35,000 bases of DNA from Nitratireductor thuwali (GTDB lineage: Bacteria > Pseudomonadota > Alphaproteobacteria > Rhizobiales > Rhizobiaceae): the NCBI RefSeq assembly GCF_036621415.1, contig NZ_CP030942.1, positions 1 to 35,000 on the forward strand. Reading direction: 5' to 3'. The notes beneath the pieces are model-generated. The model was not told the DNA's origin, ran no database searches, and saw nothing but the letters and a program-made list of their open reading frames with translations. The translations under genes were made by a program, and so were the position numbers. Positions 26,209 through 35,000 of this stretch are shown here, in pieces. Position 1 is the first letter of the stretch; the number at the start of each line of letters is the position of its first letter.

Positions 26209-26252
26209 CTCACTGCATAGTGAGAGTTATTGAACATATGTTTCTCTGTCAA
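26209..26252 (-). promoter_or_regulatory. Promoter and operator-like sites of the SAF-dehydrogenase/E1/E2 operon
   Basis: A perfect minus-strand -35 TTGACA reads 26252 to 26247; the -10 is unclear (TAACTC at 17 bases). The spacer carries AACATATGTTC, whose core AACATATGTT (26233-26242) is a perfect palindrome and which matches the gutM promoter element at 10 of 11 bases. Downstream, near the expected transcript start, lies a second dyad CTCACT-GCAT-AGTGAG (26209-26224). Confidence 0.55.
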
Positions 26253-26442
26253 TACGAATGTAGCAAGACCTTCGCATCACGTACAGGCTCGGAACGTTTT
26301 TCACATGCCGGCGATGCGCCTGCAATCGCCCCGCCACCACACCTTGGAAAATGAGCCGGTCATCTGTTGCTTTCCAGCGGAATGGGATATTTCATGAAGG
26401 CATCGTCATCCGACGTGTTGCCGGAAGTGCAGGGAGAACGGT

Positions 26443-27474
26443 TTGCAGAATCTCGCGACCCATCGGATTGCCGCGGAGAAAGCGGAAGGCAGACTGGCGC
26501 ACACCGATCGCCTGCCTTCCAATCATTGGCCGCGCAATCCCGGCATGGGGCTCGATCTCGGTTGGGTGCTGGATACGCGCGTCAACCTGTCGGCGACGGA
26601 AAAGCGGGTGGCGACCCTTCCCGGGCGCCGCACGGTGAAGAAGGATGCGCAGGCCGCTTGGCTGTTGAAGGCGCTCACCTGCATCGACCTGACCACGCTC
26701 AATGGCGACGACACGACCGAACGCGTCAGGCGCCTCTGCGCCAAGGCGATGCGCCCGCTGCGTCCCGACCTGATCGACGCGCTCGGCATGGGCGGAAGAC
26801 GCATCACGGCGGGCGCGATCTGCGTCTATCACCGCTTCGTCGCGACGGCGGTGGAGGCACTCGACGGGTCGGGCATTCCGGTGGCCGCCGTCTCCACAGG
26901 GTTTCCGGCGGGCCTTACGCCGCATCCGCTCAAGGTGAAGGAAATCGAGGCGTCGGTGGCCGACGGCGCCGAGGAAATCGACATCGTCATCACGCGCGAA
27001 CATGTGCTGACCGGCAATTGGCAGGCGCTCTATGACGAGATGCGGGACTACCGCGCGGCCTGCGGCGATGCCCATGTCAAGGCGATCCTGGCGACCGGCG
27101 ATCTGAAGACACTGCGCAATGTGGCCCGCGCCTCGCTGGTGTGCATGATGGCGGGCGCCGATTTCATCAAGACGTCGACCGGTAAGGAGGGCGTCAACGC
27201 GACGCTCGCCGTGACGCTCACCATGCTTCGCGCCATCCGCGCCTATGAAGAGCGCACCGGCTTCAAGGTCGGCTATAAGCCGGCGGGCGGCATTTCGACG
27301 GCCAAGGACGTGCTCAACTATCAGTTCCTGATGAAGGAGGAGCTGGGCCGCGAGTGGCTGGAGCCCGATCTCTTCCGCATCGGCGCTTCGAGCCTTCTGG
27401 CCGACATTGAGCGCCAGCTCGAGCACCACGTCACGGGCGCCTACTCGTCCTTCCACAGACACGCGATCGGATGA
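26443..27474 (+). CDS. deoC: Deoxyribose-phosphate aldolase (DeoC) with N-terminal extension
   Basis: Class I aldolase of 343 residues that cleaves 2-deoxy-D-ribose 5-phosphate to acetaldehyde and glyceraldehyde 3-phosphate, or a close analogue. Catalytic blocks are present: EEIDIVITREHVLTG with the acid Asp, ADFIKTSTGKEGVNAT with Schiff-base Lys243, and VGYKPAGGISTAKD with Lys279. It is longer than the E. coli enzyme (259) by an N-terminal arm of about 75 residues, as in animal-like and many alphaproteobacterial DeoC. The only possible start is TTG 26443, with GGGAGA five bases upstream, since an in-frame TGA lies at 26395. It is followed by an aldehyde dehydrogenase after 19 bases. Confidence 0.94.
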   Translation: MQNLATHRIAAEKAEGRLAHTDRLPSNHWPRNPGMGLDLGWVLDTRVNLSATEKRVATLPGRRTVKKDAQAAWLLKALTCIDLTTLNGDDTTERVRRLCAKAMRPLRPDLIDALGMGGRRITAGAICVYHRFVATAVEALDGSGIPVAAVSTGFPAGLTPHPLKVKEIEASVADGAEEIDIVITREHVLTGNWQALYDEMRDYRAACGDAHVKAILATGDLKTLRNVARASLVCMMAGADFIKTSTGKEGVNATLAVTLTMLRAIRAYEERTGFKVGYKPAGGISTAKDVLNYQFLMKEELGREWLEPDLFRIGASSLLADIERQLEHHVTGAYSSFHRHAIG

Positions 27475-27493
27475 GCGGCCACATGGTGAGAGC

Positions 27494-29878
27494 ATGAGCG
27501 TTGCGAATTACTTCGACACGATGAATTACGGCCCGGCCCCCGAATCCGACAATGAAGCGCGCGATTGGCTGGCCGGCCACGACGGCAGCTTCGGGCATTT
27601 CATCAATGGCGCCTTCGCGCCTTCCGCCGATGGCGCGAAATTCGAGACCTTCGAGCCGGCGACCGGCGCGCGCCTCGCCACGCTCGCCAGAGGCGGCAGG
27701 CAGGACGTCGATGCGGCGGTCGCCGCGGCCCGGAAGGCCCAGGGGCCATGGGCGAAACTTTCGGGCCACGAGCGGGCGCGGCATCTTTATGCGCTGGCCC
27801 GCGCAATACAGCGCAACGGCCGCGTCCTGGCCGTGATCGAGGCCATCGACAATGGCAAGCCGATCCGCGAGACGCGCGATCTCGACGTGCAGCTGGCTGC
27901 CCGCCACTTCTACCACCACGCCGGCTGGGCGCAGCTTCAGGAAAGCGCGTTTGCCGATCATGCGCCAGTGGGCGTCGTCGGCCAGATCATCCCATGGAAT
28001 TTTCCTTTCCTGATGCTGGCGTGGAAGGTCGCGCCGGCGCTCGCGCTGGGCAATACGGTGGTGCTGAAGCCCGCCGAATTTACCTCGCTGACGGCGCTGC
28101 TCTTTGCCGAGATCGCGACCGCCGCCGGCCTGCCGGCCGGCGTGCTCAACATTGTCACCGGCGAGGGCGAGACGGGCGGGCTGATCGTCGACCACCCGGA
28201 CGTCGACAAGATCGCCTTCACGGGCTCGACCGAGGTCGGCCGGCTGATCCGCGAGAAGACGGCGGGCAGCGGCAAGTCGCTGACGCTGGAGCTCGGCGGC
28301 AAGTCGCCCTTCATCGTATTTGACGATGCGGATATCGACGGAGCGGTGGAAGGCGTGGTCGACGCCATCTGGTTCAATCAGGGCCAAGTTTGCTGCGCCG
28401 GCTCGCGGCTTCTGGTGCAGGAGGGCGTCGCCCACCTGTTCCATGAAAGGCTCAAGCGCCGCATGGAAATGCTGCGCATGGGCCCACCGCTCGACAAGTG
28501 CATCGACATGGGCGCCATCGTCGCGCCCGTTCAGCTCCAGCGCATCGAGGCGCTGGTCAAAAAGGGCGTTGAGGAAGGCGCGGTGCTGCACCAGGCGAAG
28601 CTGGAGATGCCCAAGGGCGGCAGCTTCTATCCGCCCACGCTGCTGACCGGTGTGCAGCCGACCTCGACCGTCGCGGTGGAAGAAATTTTCGGGCCCGTCG
28701 CCGTTTCGATGACGTTCCGTACGCCCGAGGAGGCAGTGCAACTGGCCAACCACACCCGCTACGGCCTTGCCGCCAGCATCTGGAGCGAGACGATCGGCCT
28801 CGCGCTCGATGTCGCGGCGCGGCTGGAGGCGGGCGTTGTGTGGGTCAACGCTACCAATCTCTTTGATGCGGCAGCCGGTTTCGGCGGCAAGAAGGAATCG
28901 GGCTTCGGCCGCGAGGGCGGGCGCGAAGGCTGCTACGAATATCTGAAACCGAAGGCCTGGCAGGGGCTGAAGGAGCGGAAGACGGCGAAACTGCCGGAGC
29001 TCAAGCCGGTTGCGAACGACTTCGCCGCCCCGCCGGTCGACCGCACCGCCAAGAACTTCATCGGCGGCAAGCAGGCACGTCCCGACGGCAATTATTCCCG
29101 CGCCGTGGTCTCGGCCAAGGGCAAGCTCCTGGGCGAAGTGGGCGAGGGCAATCGCAAGGACATCCGCAATGCGGTCGCCGCCGCGCGCAAGGCTGCCGGC
29201 TGGGGCAAGGCCACGGCCCATAACAGGGCGCAGATACTTTACTATATAGGCGAGAACCTGAGTGCTCGGGCCGCAGAATTTGCTGAGCGTATTGCCGCCA
29301 TGACCGGCGTGTCGGCGGCGAATGCCGGACGCGAGGTGGAGGCCTCGATCTCCCGCCTTTTCACATACGGCGCATGGGCCGACAAATATGACGGGCAGGT
29401 GCACAATCCGCCGCTGCGCGGCGTGGCGCTCGCCATGCCCGAGCCGCAAGGCGTCGTCGGCATCGTCTGCCCGCCAGAGGCGCCGCTGCTCGGCCTCGTC
29501 AGCCTTGTCGCGCCGCTGATTGCTATGGGCAACCGCGTCGTTGCCATTCCGAGCGAACCGCATCCGCTGTCGGCCACGGATTTCTATTCGGTGCTGGAGA
29601 CCTCCGACGTGCCTGCCGGCGTCGTCAACATCGTCACCGGCTCGGCGGTGGAGCTCGGCCGGGTGCTGGCCGCCCACAACGATGTCGACGCCGTGTGGGC
29701 CTTTGGCGATGCGGAGCTTTCGGCGGAGGTCGAGAAGCTTTCGACCGGCAATCTGAAACGCACTTTCGTCGACTACGGCAAGGCCGTCGATTGGTACGAT
29801 ACGGCGGCGGCCGAAGGCCCGCTCTTCCTGCGGCGGGCGACGGACGTGAAAAACATCTGGATCCCCTACGGCGAATAG
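27494..29878 (+). CDS. Two-domain aldehyde dehydrogenase of ALDH16 type
   Basis: Protein of 794 residues. Residues about 35-510 are a full aldehyde dehydrogenase: IIPWNFPFLMLAWKVAPALA, GSTEVGRLI, general-base Glu266 in LELGGKSP, and the nucleophile motif GQVCCAGSR with Cys300. From about 515 to the end there is a second, shorter ALDH-like unit (FIGGKQARPDGNY..., PEPQGVVGIVCPPEAPLLGLVSL, GVVNIVTGSAVELG) that has a coenzyme-domain likeness but stops before a catalytic Cys region. This two-domain plan is that of ALDH16; human ALDH16A1 lost the Cys, whereas bacterial members, and this one, keep it. ATG 27494 follows GGTGAG. After DeoC it would oxidise acetaldehyde or the aldehyde product. Confidence 0.92.
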   Translation: MSVANYFDTMNYGPAPESDNEARDWLAGHDGSFGHFINGAFAPSADGAKFETFEPATGARLATLARGGRQDVDAAVAAARKAQGPWAKLSGHERARHLYALARAIQRNGRVLAVIEAIDNGKPIRETRDLDVQLAARHFYHHAGWAQLQESAFADHAPVGVVGQIIPWNFPFLMLAWKVAPALALGNTVVLKPAEFTSLTALLFAEIATAAGLPAGVLNIVTGEGETGGLIVDHPDVDKIAFTGSTEVGRLIREKTAGSGKSLTLELGGKSPFIVFDDADIDGAVEGVVDAIWFNQGQVCCAGSRLLVQEGVAHLFHERLKRRMEMLRMGPPLDKCIDMGAIVAPVQLQRIEALVKKGVEEGAVLHQAKLEMPKGGSFYPPTLLTGVQPTSTVAVEEIFGPVAVSMTFRTPEEAVQLANHTRYGLAASIWSETIGLALDVAARLEAGVVWVNATNLFDAAAGFGGKKESGFGREGGREGCYEYLKPKAWQGLKERKTAKLPELKPVANDFAAPPVDRTAKNFIGGKQARPDGNYSRAVVSAKGKLLGEVGEGNRKDIRNAVAAARKAAGWGKATAHNRAQILYYIGENLSARAAEFAERIAAMTGVSAANAGREVEASISRLFTYGAWADKYDGQVHNPPLRGVALAMPEPQGVVGIVCPPEAPLLGLVSLVAPLIAMGNRVVAIPSEPHPLSATDFYSVLETSDVPAGVVNIVTGSAVELGRVLAAHNDVDAVWAFGDAELSAEVEKLSTGNLKRTFVDYGKAVDWYDTAAAEGPLFLRRATDVKNIWIPYGE

Positions 29879-29931
29879 GGACGGTCTGTCTGGCATCGCC
29901 CGCCGCGAGGCGGCATTTGGGGGAGGGGCTT

Positions 29932-30384
29932 ATGCTCAAGAACATCGACCCGACGCTCAATGCCGAGGTGCTTTACGCGCTGCGCTCCATGGGCCATGGC
30001 GATACGCTGGTCGTCTCGGACACCAACTTTCCCTCGGACGCCATCGCCCGGCAGACCGCGTTTGGCGAACTGTTGCGCATCGACAATGTTTCAGCCGCCC
30101 GCGCGATGGAGGCCATCCTTTCCGTTCTGCCGCTCGATTCGGGTCTGCAGAACTCGGTCGGCCGCATGGAAGTGATGGGCGCGCCGGACGAGATCACGCC
30201 GGTCCAGGCCGAGGTGCAGAAGATCGTCGACAAGGCCGAGGGCAAGCCGAGCCCCATGTATGGCATCGAGCGCTTCGCCTTCTACGAAAAGGCAAAGCAA
30301 GCCTATTGCGTGATCACCACGGGCGAGACCCGCTTCTACGGCTGCTTTCTGCTCACCAAAGGCGTTATTCCGCCCGATGGTTGA
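29932..30384 (+). CDS. fucU: FucU/RbsD-family sugar mutarotase
   Basis: Cytoplasmic protein of 150 residues, nearer to fucose mutarotase FucU than ribose pyranase RbsD. MLKNIDPTLNAEVLYALRSMGHGD has the catalytic-site GHGD. Later come PLDSG and ERFAFYEKAKQAYCVITTGETRFYGCFLLTKG, almost the same layout as E. coli FucU. It speeds the interconversion of sugar ring anomers so that the right form reaches a kinase or isomerase. GGGGAGGGG precedes ATG 29932. It is 53 bases after the ALDH gene, probably the last gene of that operon, and convergent with the sugar ABC operon. Confidence 0.92.
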   Translation: MLKNIDPTLNAEVLYALRSMGHGDTLVVSDTNFPSDAIARQTAFGELLRIDNVSAARAMEAILSVLPLDSGLQNSVGRMEVMGAPDEITPVQAEVQKIVDKAEGKPSPMYGIERFAFYEKAKQAYCVITTGETRFYGCFLLTKGVIPPDG

Positions 30385-30493
30385 GCGGCAACGGGGCTGA
30401 ACGAACAGGCAGAGGGACGGTGGGAACCGCTGGTTGCGAAGCGGCGCTTCAGCCTGCTCCGCCGCCATATCCGGTATCCGGGAATGGGAAAAG

Positions 30494-30518
30494 GAGGGCG
30501 CGCCGTTGGCGCGCCCTC
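30494..30518 (-). terminator. Rho-independent terminator of the sugar ABC operon
   Basis: Eleven-base perfect arms GAGGGCGCGCC and GGCGCGCCCTC enclose a three-base loop. Read on the minus strand the hairpin begins seven bases after the binding-protein stop and is followed by CTTTTCCC, giving a short U-run. Its stem could also end the plus-strand fucU transcript, but no T-run follows on that strand. Confidence 0.82.
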
Positions 30519-30524
30519 GTATGG

Positions 30525-31481
30525 TCAGAACGGGCTGTCGGGGAAGTAGAACTGCTCCGCATTCTCCGGCGTGACCAGCTGAGAGCCGATGATGAAACGG
30601 CCTGTGACCGGAGCGTCGGACACGAGCCCGAGCGCGGTCAGCTCAATGGCTGTCGAGATTTGCGCTGGCGGATAGGTCACGTTGACCGGAAGCTGCGGGT
30701 CGCCATCCATGATGCGCTTGATGATCTCCTTCATGCCGGCACCGCCGACCACCCACATCTCGTCTTCGCGGCCGGCCTGGGCGATGGCTTCCATGACGCC
30801 GATCGCCATGTCGTCATCGGCTGCCCAAACGGCGTCGATGTCGTCGTATTTGGACAGGAAGTCCTGCATGACGTTGAAAGCGTCGTCGCGGTTCCAGTTG
30901 CCGTGCTGCATGTCGAGCACGTTGATGCCGGAGCCCTCGATGGCGGCCGTGAAGGCTTCCACCCGCTCGTTGTCGAGGGTGGTTGGAATACCGCGCAGCA
31001 CGACGATGTTGTCGCCTTCGTCCAGGTTCTCGCGGAAATATTCGCCCGCCATGCGGCCGAAGCCGGGATTGTCACCGGCGACGTAAAGATCCTCGATGCC
31101 CGGCTGGGACAGACCGCGGTCGACAACGGTGACCCAGATGCCCTGGTCGGCGACGGCCTTGACCGGGGAGGTCAGCGGCTCGCTCTCGAACGGCAGCACC
31201 ACGAGCGCGTCGATGTCGCGGGTCGCCACCATGTCCTCGATATCGTTGACCATCTTGCCGGCATTACCGGCCGTGGCCAATACGAAATCCAGCTGGGGGT
31301 AGGTCTCTTCCAGGCGCTTGATCGTCTCTTGCGCGTGATAGTTCAGGCCGCCCATGAAGCCATGCGTGGCCGAAGGAATGGCAACGCCAATCGTCTTGGT
31401 GTCGTCCTGTGCGAAGGCCGCCGTCGAGGCGGCAAGCGCCCCGGCAAGTGCCGCGCCTTTCAGGAAATTTCTGCGTTTCAT
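30525..31481 (-). CDS. Sugar-binding protein of ribose-type ABC transporter
   Basis: Periplasmic receptor of 318 residues, type I fold (Peripla_BP_4, RbsB-like). The N-terminus MKRRNFLKGAALAGALAAS has a twin-arginine motif RRNFLKG, so Tat export is likely, with cleavage after AAFA. The mature protein begins KTIGVAIPSATHGFMGGLNYHAQETIK (two blocks) and contains DIDALVVLPFESEPLTSPVKAVADQGIWVTVVDRG and DAVWAADDDMAIGVMEAI, typical of pentose/hexose binders. It is 23 bases after the permease and the last gene before the terminator. The ligand is unknown. Confidence 0.94.
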   Translation of the reverse strand: MKRRNFLKGAALAGALAASTAAFAQDDTKTIGVAIPSATHGFMGGLNYHAQETIKRLEETYPQLDFVLATAGNAGKMVNDIEDMVATRDIDALVVLPFESEPLTSPVKAVADQGIWVTVVDRGLSQPGIEDLYVAGDNPGFGRMAGEYFRENLDEGDNIVVLRGIPTTLDNERVEAFTAAIEGSGINVLDMQHGNWNRDDAFNVMQDFLSKYDDIDAVWAADDDMAIGVMEAIAQAGREDEMWVVGGAGMKEIIKRIMDGDPQLPVNVTYPPAQISTAIELTALGLVSDAPVTGRFIIGSQLVTPENAEQFYFPDSPF

Positions 31482-31504
31482 GGTCTCTCTCCCTTGGTTG
31501 TCGT

Positions 31505-32505
31505 TCAGTCTGCCGACTTGTTTTCTCGCTGCAGAACCACCGCGAGTATGACGATCACGCCCTGTATCGCGCCGTTGAGATAGGGGCTGACGATCGATGC
31601 GAGATTAAGAATATTGTCGATGAGGCTGAGGATCAGGACGCCGACGACGGTGCCCCAGACGCGGCCGTAGCCACCCTTGAGGACGGTGCCGCCGATGATC
31701 ACTGCGGCGATCGCTTCCAGCTCCCAAAGCACGCCGGTGGAGCCGGAGGCCGAGCCCAGCCGAGGCACGTACATGATGGTGGCGACGCCCACGAGCATGC
31801 CGAGCAGCACGTAGGTTGCCATGCGCGCCCGGTCGACCTTGACGGCGGAATAGCGCGCCACCTGCTCGTTGGCGCCGATTGCCGCGCAATGGCGGCCGAA
31901 GGCGGTGTGGCGCATGACGAGTTCGCCGAGAATGGCGACGATCGCAAAGACGATGATCGGCCAGCTTACGCCGAGAAGGCCGTCATAATAGACCGGGCGG
32001 TAAAGGCTGCGGAGCTCGAAATCGAGCGACAGCGTGCCGCCGTCGGCGAGCCAGGTGACGAGGCTGCGATAGATGCCCATCGATCCGAGCGTGACGATGA
32101 AGGCCTCTATATTCACCTTGCTGATGAGAAAGCCGTTCATCCAGCCGGCCGCAAAGCCGGTAATGATCGCCACGGCCATGCCGGCCATGATCAGGGGTAT
32201 GCCGATGCCCATATATGGGATCAGCGAGTTCATGAAGAGGATCATGACGCCGGCAACGAAGGCCGCCATCGAGCCGACCGACAGATCGATGCCGCCCGCC
32301 GTTATGACGAAAGTCATTCCCACGGCTATGATGCCGATGAAGGCCGAACGCGCCAGGACGTTGGTCACGTTGCCATAGCTCAGGAAGTTGGGGTTAAGCA
32401 TGGCGCCGAGGATGATCAGGACGATCAGGGCCAGAAGAGGTCCCAGCACGTGGAAATTCAGCCGGCGCAGCTTGGCCTTGTCGAGTGCGCCCAGTGTTGC
32501 TTCGG

Positions 32506-32509
<4 letters not shown>
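31505..32509 (-). CDS. Sugar ABC transporter permease, RbsC type
   Basis: Inner-membrane permease of 334 residues with about eight to ten hydrophobic segments. The family hallmark is FVITAGGIDLSVGSMAAF, and later come FIVTLGSMGIYRS, AFGRHCAAIGANEQVARYSAVKVDR and IIGGTVLKGGYGRVWGTVVGVLIL. ATG 32509 overlaps the ATPase stop as ATGA, so translation is coupled. The reading frame stays open far upstream through the ATPase gene, but that part is a shadow. It forms the channel, probably as a homodimer. Confidence 0.95.
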
Positions 32510-34004
<1,495 letters not shown>

Positions 34005-34008
<4 letters not shown>

Positions 34009-34067
34009 CGCGTCCTTGCCCGTGCCCTCTTGTGCCGCGGCGGGTCGATAGCCACCCCACCGCGCAC
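34005..34067 (-). CDS. Possible leader peptide (20 codons) before the sugar ABC ATPase
   Basis: A very strong ribosome-site-like run AAAGGAGGAGG (34077 to 34067) lies 60 bases ahead of the ATPase ATG. A GTG at 34067 opens MRGGVAIDPPRHKRARARTR, whose TGA overlaps the ATPase ATG (ATGA). The first GTG is too close to the site for good initiation; an in-frame GTG at 34055 would give a shorter peptide. An out-of-frame GTG at 34060 has ideal spacing, so the reading is uncertain. Confidence 0.25.
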
Positions 34068-34126
34068 CTCCTCCTTTATCGTCAAGACATCTCCTCCCCA
34101 GGTGATGGTTGCGCCCGTTACAGGAT

Positions 34127-34140
34127 CGTTCTGTAGAACG
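34127..34140. promoter_or_regulatory. Palindrome upstream of the sugar ABC operon
   Basis: CGTTCT-GT-AGAACG has perfect 6-base arms around two bases. It lies 23 bases from the LacI-type site, on the ABC-operon side. A related GAGAACG half occurs at 34149-34155. It is a candidate operator, possibly for the divergent GntR/UTRA protein. Confidence 0.4.
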
Positions 34141-34162
34141 CCCCTTAAGAGAACGCCCATTA

Positions 34163-34176
34163 TGTAATCGATTGCA
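34163..34176. promoter_or_regulatory. LacI-family-type operator
   Basis: TGTAATCGATTGCA matches the LacI-family operator pattern TGnAATCGATTnCA with the central CG and one mismatch between arms. Its place in the gap between the sugar ABC operon and the GntR gene suggests carbohydrate-dependent control. The LacI regulator itself is not in this window. Confidence 0.55.
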
Positions 34177-34398
34177 CGGCCATTCTAAGCGTTGGCGGGG
34201 TGATTACAACAGATTTCGTCGGCTTCGACGATCCCAGGCGTGCCCCGGAGCCTTCCCCGCTTCTTCCGCGGCCACCCTGCGGGATTCCCGGATGAACGAG
34301 GGCCTGACGGGGCCGGTAGTTGCTCGTTGTGTAAAAGTGGCAAATAGTTGGACTGGTGGCGGGCGAAAACGTTCGGCCTCAAGAAGGAAAGACAGCGA
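34177..34398 (+). promoter_or_regulatory. Upstream region of the GntR gene
   Basis: No gene is visible here. A small hairpin TCGTCG-GCTT-CGACGA lies at 34216-34231. The stretch 34320-34348 is AT-richer and may hold the GntR promoter (TTGCTC then AATAGT, 17 bases apart), but the match to consensus is poor. The ribosome site AAGGA is at about 34385. Confidence 0.3.
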
Positions 34399-35000
34399 AT
34401 GAGCAAGAGTGGCAGCCTGTTGCTGGGAACCGCGCCAATTGACGAGGGAAATCCGACGCCGCGCTATATGCAGCTGGCCAACCATCTGAGGACGCTCATC
34501 AACGCAGGCAGCCTGAAATCGGGCGAGGCGCTGCCTTCGGAGCGGGCCATAGTGGCGGCGACGAACCTGTCGCGCGTGACCATCCGCAAGGCCCTGGAAC
34601 TGCTGGTGCAGGAGGGATTGCTGCAGCAGCGCCACGGCTCGGGCACCTATGTAAGCGGCGGTGAGCGGATCCAGCAATCGCTGTCCATGCTGACCGGGTT
34701 CAGCCAGGACATGGTCTCCCTGGGGCATGTTCCCCGCCATCGCTGGCTGGAAAGGGGCTATGCGCGCGCAAGTTCCGACGAGGCCATGGCGCTCGGTCTG
34801 GCGCCGGGAGAGAGCGTGCTGAGGCTGCACCGCCTGCGCCTTGCCGACGATCTGCCGCTGGCGGTCGAGCTGGCGGTGGTGCCGGCGAGCCTGCTCGGAT
34901 CCATCGAAGAAGTGGGCGAGTCCCTGTACGCCTCGCTGCGGGCGGCGGGCGCGTGTCCCGAAAAGGCGCTGCAACGCATGCGCGCCTGTGCCCTGCCGGC
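34399..35000 (+). CDS. GntR-family regulator with UTRA domain (partial, cut by window end)
   Basis: The first 200 residues of a HutC-type GntR regulator; the frame is open to the last base. Residues 21-90 form the winged helix-turn-helix (PRYMQLANHLRTLI, GEALPSERAIVAATNLSRVTIRKALE, LLQQRHGSGTYV). From about 95 the UTRA effector domain starts (SLSMLTGFSQDMVSLGHVP, then LGLAPGESVLRLHRLRLADDLPLAVELAVVP), the fold that binds sugar phosphates or small acids in NagR, TreR and HutC. ATG 34399 follows AAGGA. It is divergent from the ribose-type ABC operon, so it is a natural candidate for its regulator. Confidence 0.92.
   Translation, partial: MSKSGSLLLGTAPIDEGNPTPRYMQLANHLRTLINAGSLKSGEALPSERAIVAATNLSRVTIRKALELLVQEGLLQQRHGSGTYVSGGERIQQSLSMLTGFSQDMVSLGHVPRHRWLERGYARASSDEAMALGLAPGESVLRLHRLRLADDLPLAVELAVVPASLLGSIEEVGESLYASLRAAGACPEKALQRMRACALP

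Noticed and set aside
27431..29896. Open frame of 821 codons on the minus strand opposite the ALDH16 gene
   Set aside because: It mirrors the certain plus-strand gene. Its protein is rich in Arg, Asp, His and Gly without any domain, as expected from antisense of high-GC coding DNA.
13036..30384. An AI-2 (Lsr-type) uptake and processing locus, given SorC, an aldolase and a mutarotase-like protein
   Set aside because: The aldolase is a normal DeoC with both lysines, not LsrF; there is no LsrK or LsrG, and uptake is by a glucitol PTS.

Overview
The window is GC-rich, densely packed DNA of an alphaproteobacterium, most likely a member of the Hyphomicrobiales (Rhizobiales). The grounds are the many ABC uptake operons, the codon bias, the frequent TGATG/ATGA stop-start overlaps and the mix of IclR, SorC, LuxR and GntR regulators. 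No organism can be named from the sequence alone. I saw no rRNA, tRNA, CRISPR array, transposase or phage gene.

Layout. (1) 1-7213, minus strand: a peptide-type ABC operon read as small ORF, MlrC-like metallopeptidase, substrate-binding protein, DppB-like and DppC-like permeases, and a fused DppD-DppF-like ATPase. An IclR regulator is divergent at 7356-8165. (2) 8301-11867, plus strand: a surface-lipoprotein module made of a TbpB-like lipoprotein, a Slam-type outer-membrane translocon (type XI secretion) and a LuxR-type regulator. (3) 12009-12938: an ornithine-cyclodeaminase-family enzyme. (4) 13036-19741, mostly minus strand: a SorC regulator, an unknown protein on the plus strand, and a complete glucitol-type PTS (GutM, IIC, IIB, IIA) ending in a dedicated HPr-Enzyme I fusion. 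An unknown protein and a HAD phosphatase are divergent (19926-21315). (5) 21438-26193, minus strand: a SAF-domain dehydrogenase followed by E1-alpha, E1-beta and E2 of a 2-oxoacid/acetoin dehydrogenase complex, with no E3. (6) 26443-30384, plus strand: DeoC aldolase, a two-domain aldehyde dehydrogenase of ALDH16 type, and a FucU/RbsD mutarotase. (7) 30525-34008, minus strand: a ribose-type sugar ABC operon ending in a strong terminator, with a GntR/UTRA regulator divergent and cut by the window edge.

How the genes may work together. Blocks 4-6 look like one carbohydrate catabolic locus. The PTS would import and phosphorylate a polyol-like substrate. The SAF-domain dehydrogenase, DeoC, ALDH16 and the E1/E2 complex would oxidise or cleave it to acetyl-CoA and triose-phosphate level. 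The promoters of the PTS operon and of the SAF-dehydrogenase/E1/E2 operon both have a perfect TTGACA -35 box followed by an almost identical AACA(A/T)ATGTTC element, which suggests a shared regulator. No sorbitol-6-phosphate dehydrogenase is present, so the substrate and route are open. This locus and the Slam/TbpB-like pair are the two parts most worth a second look.
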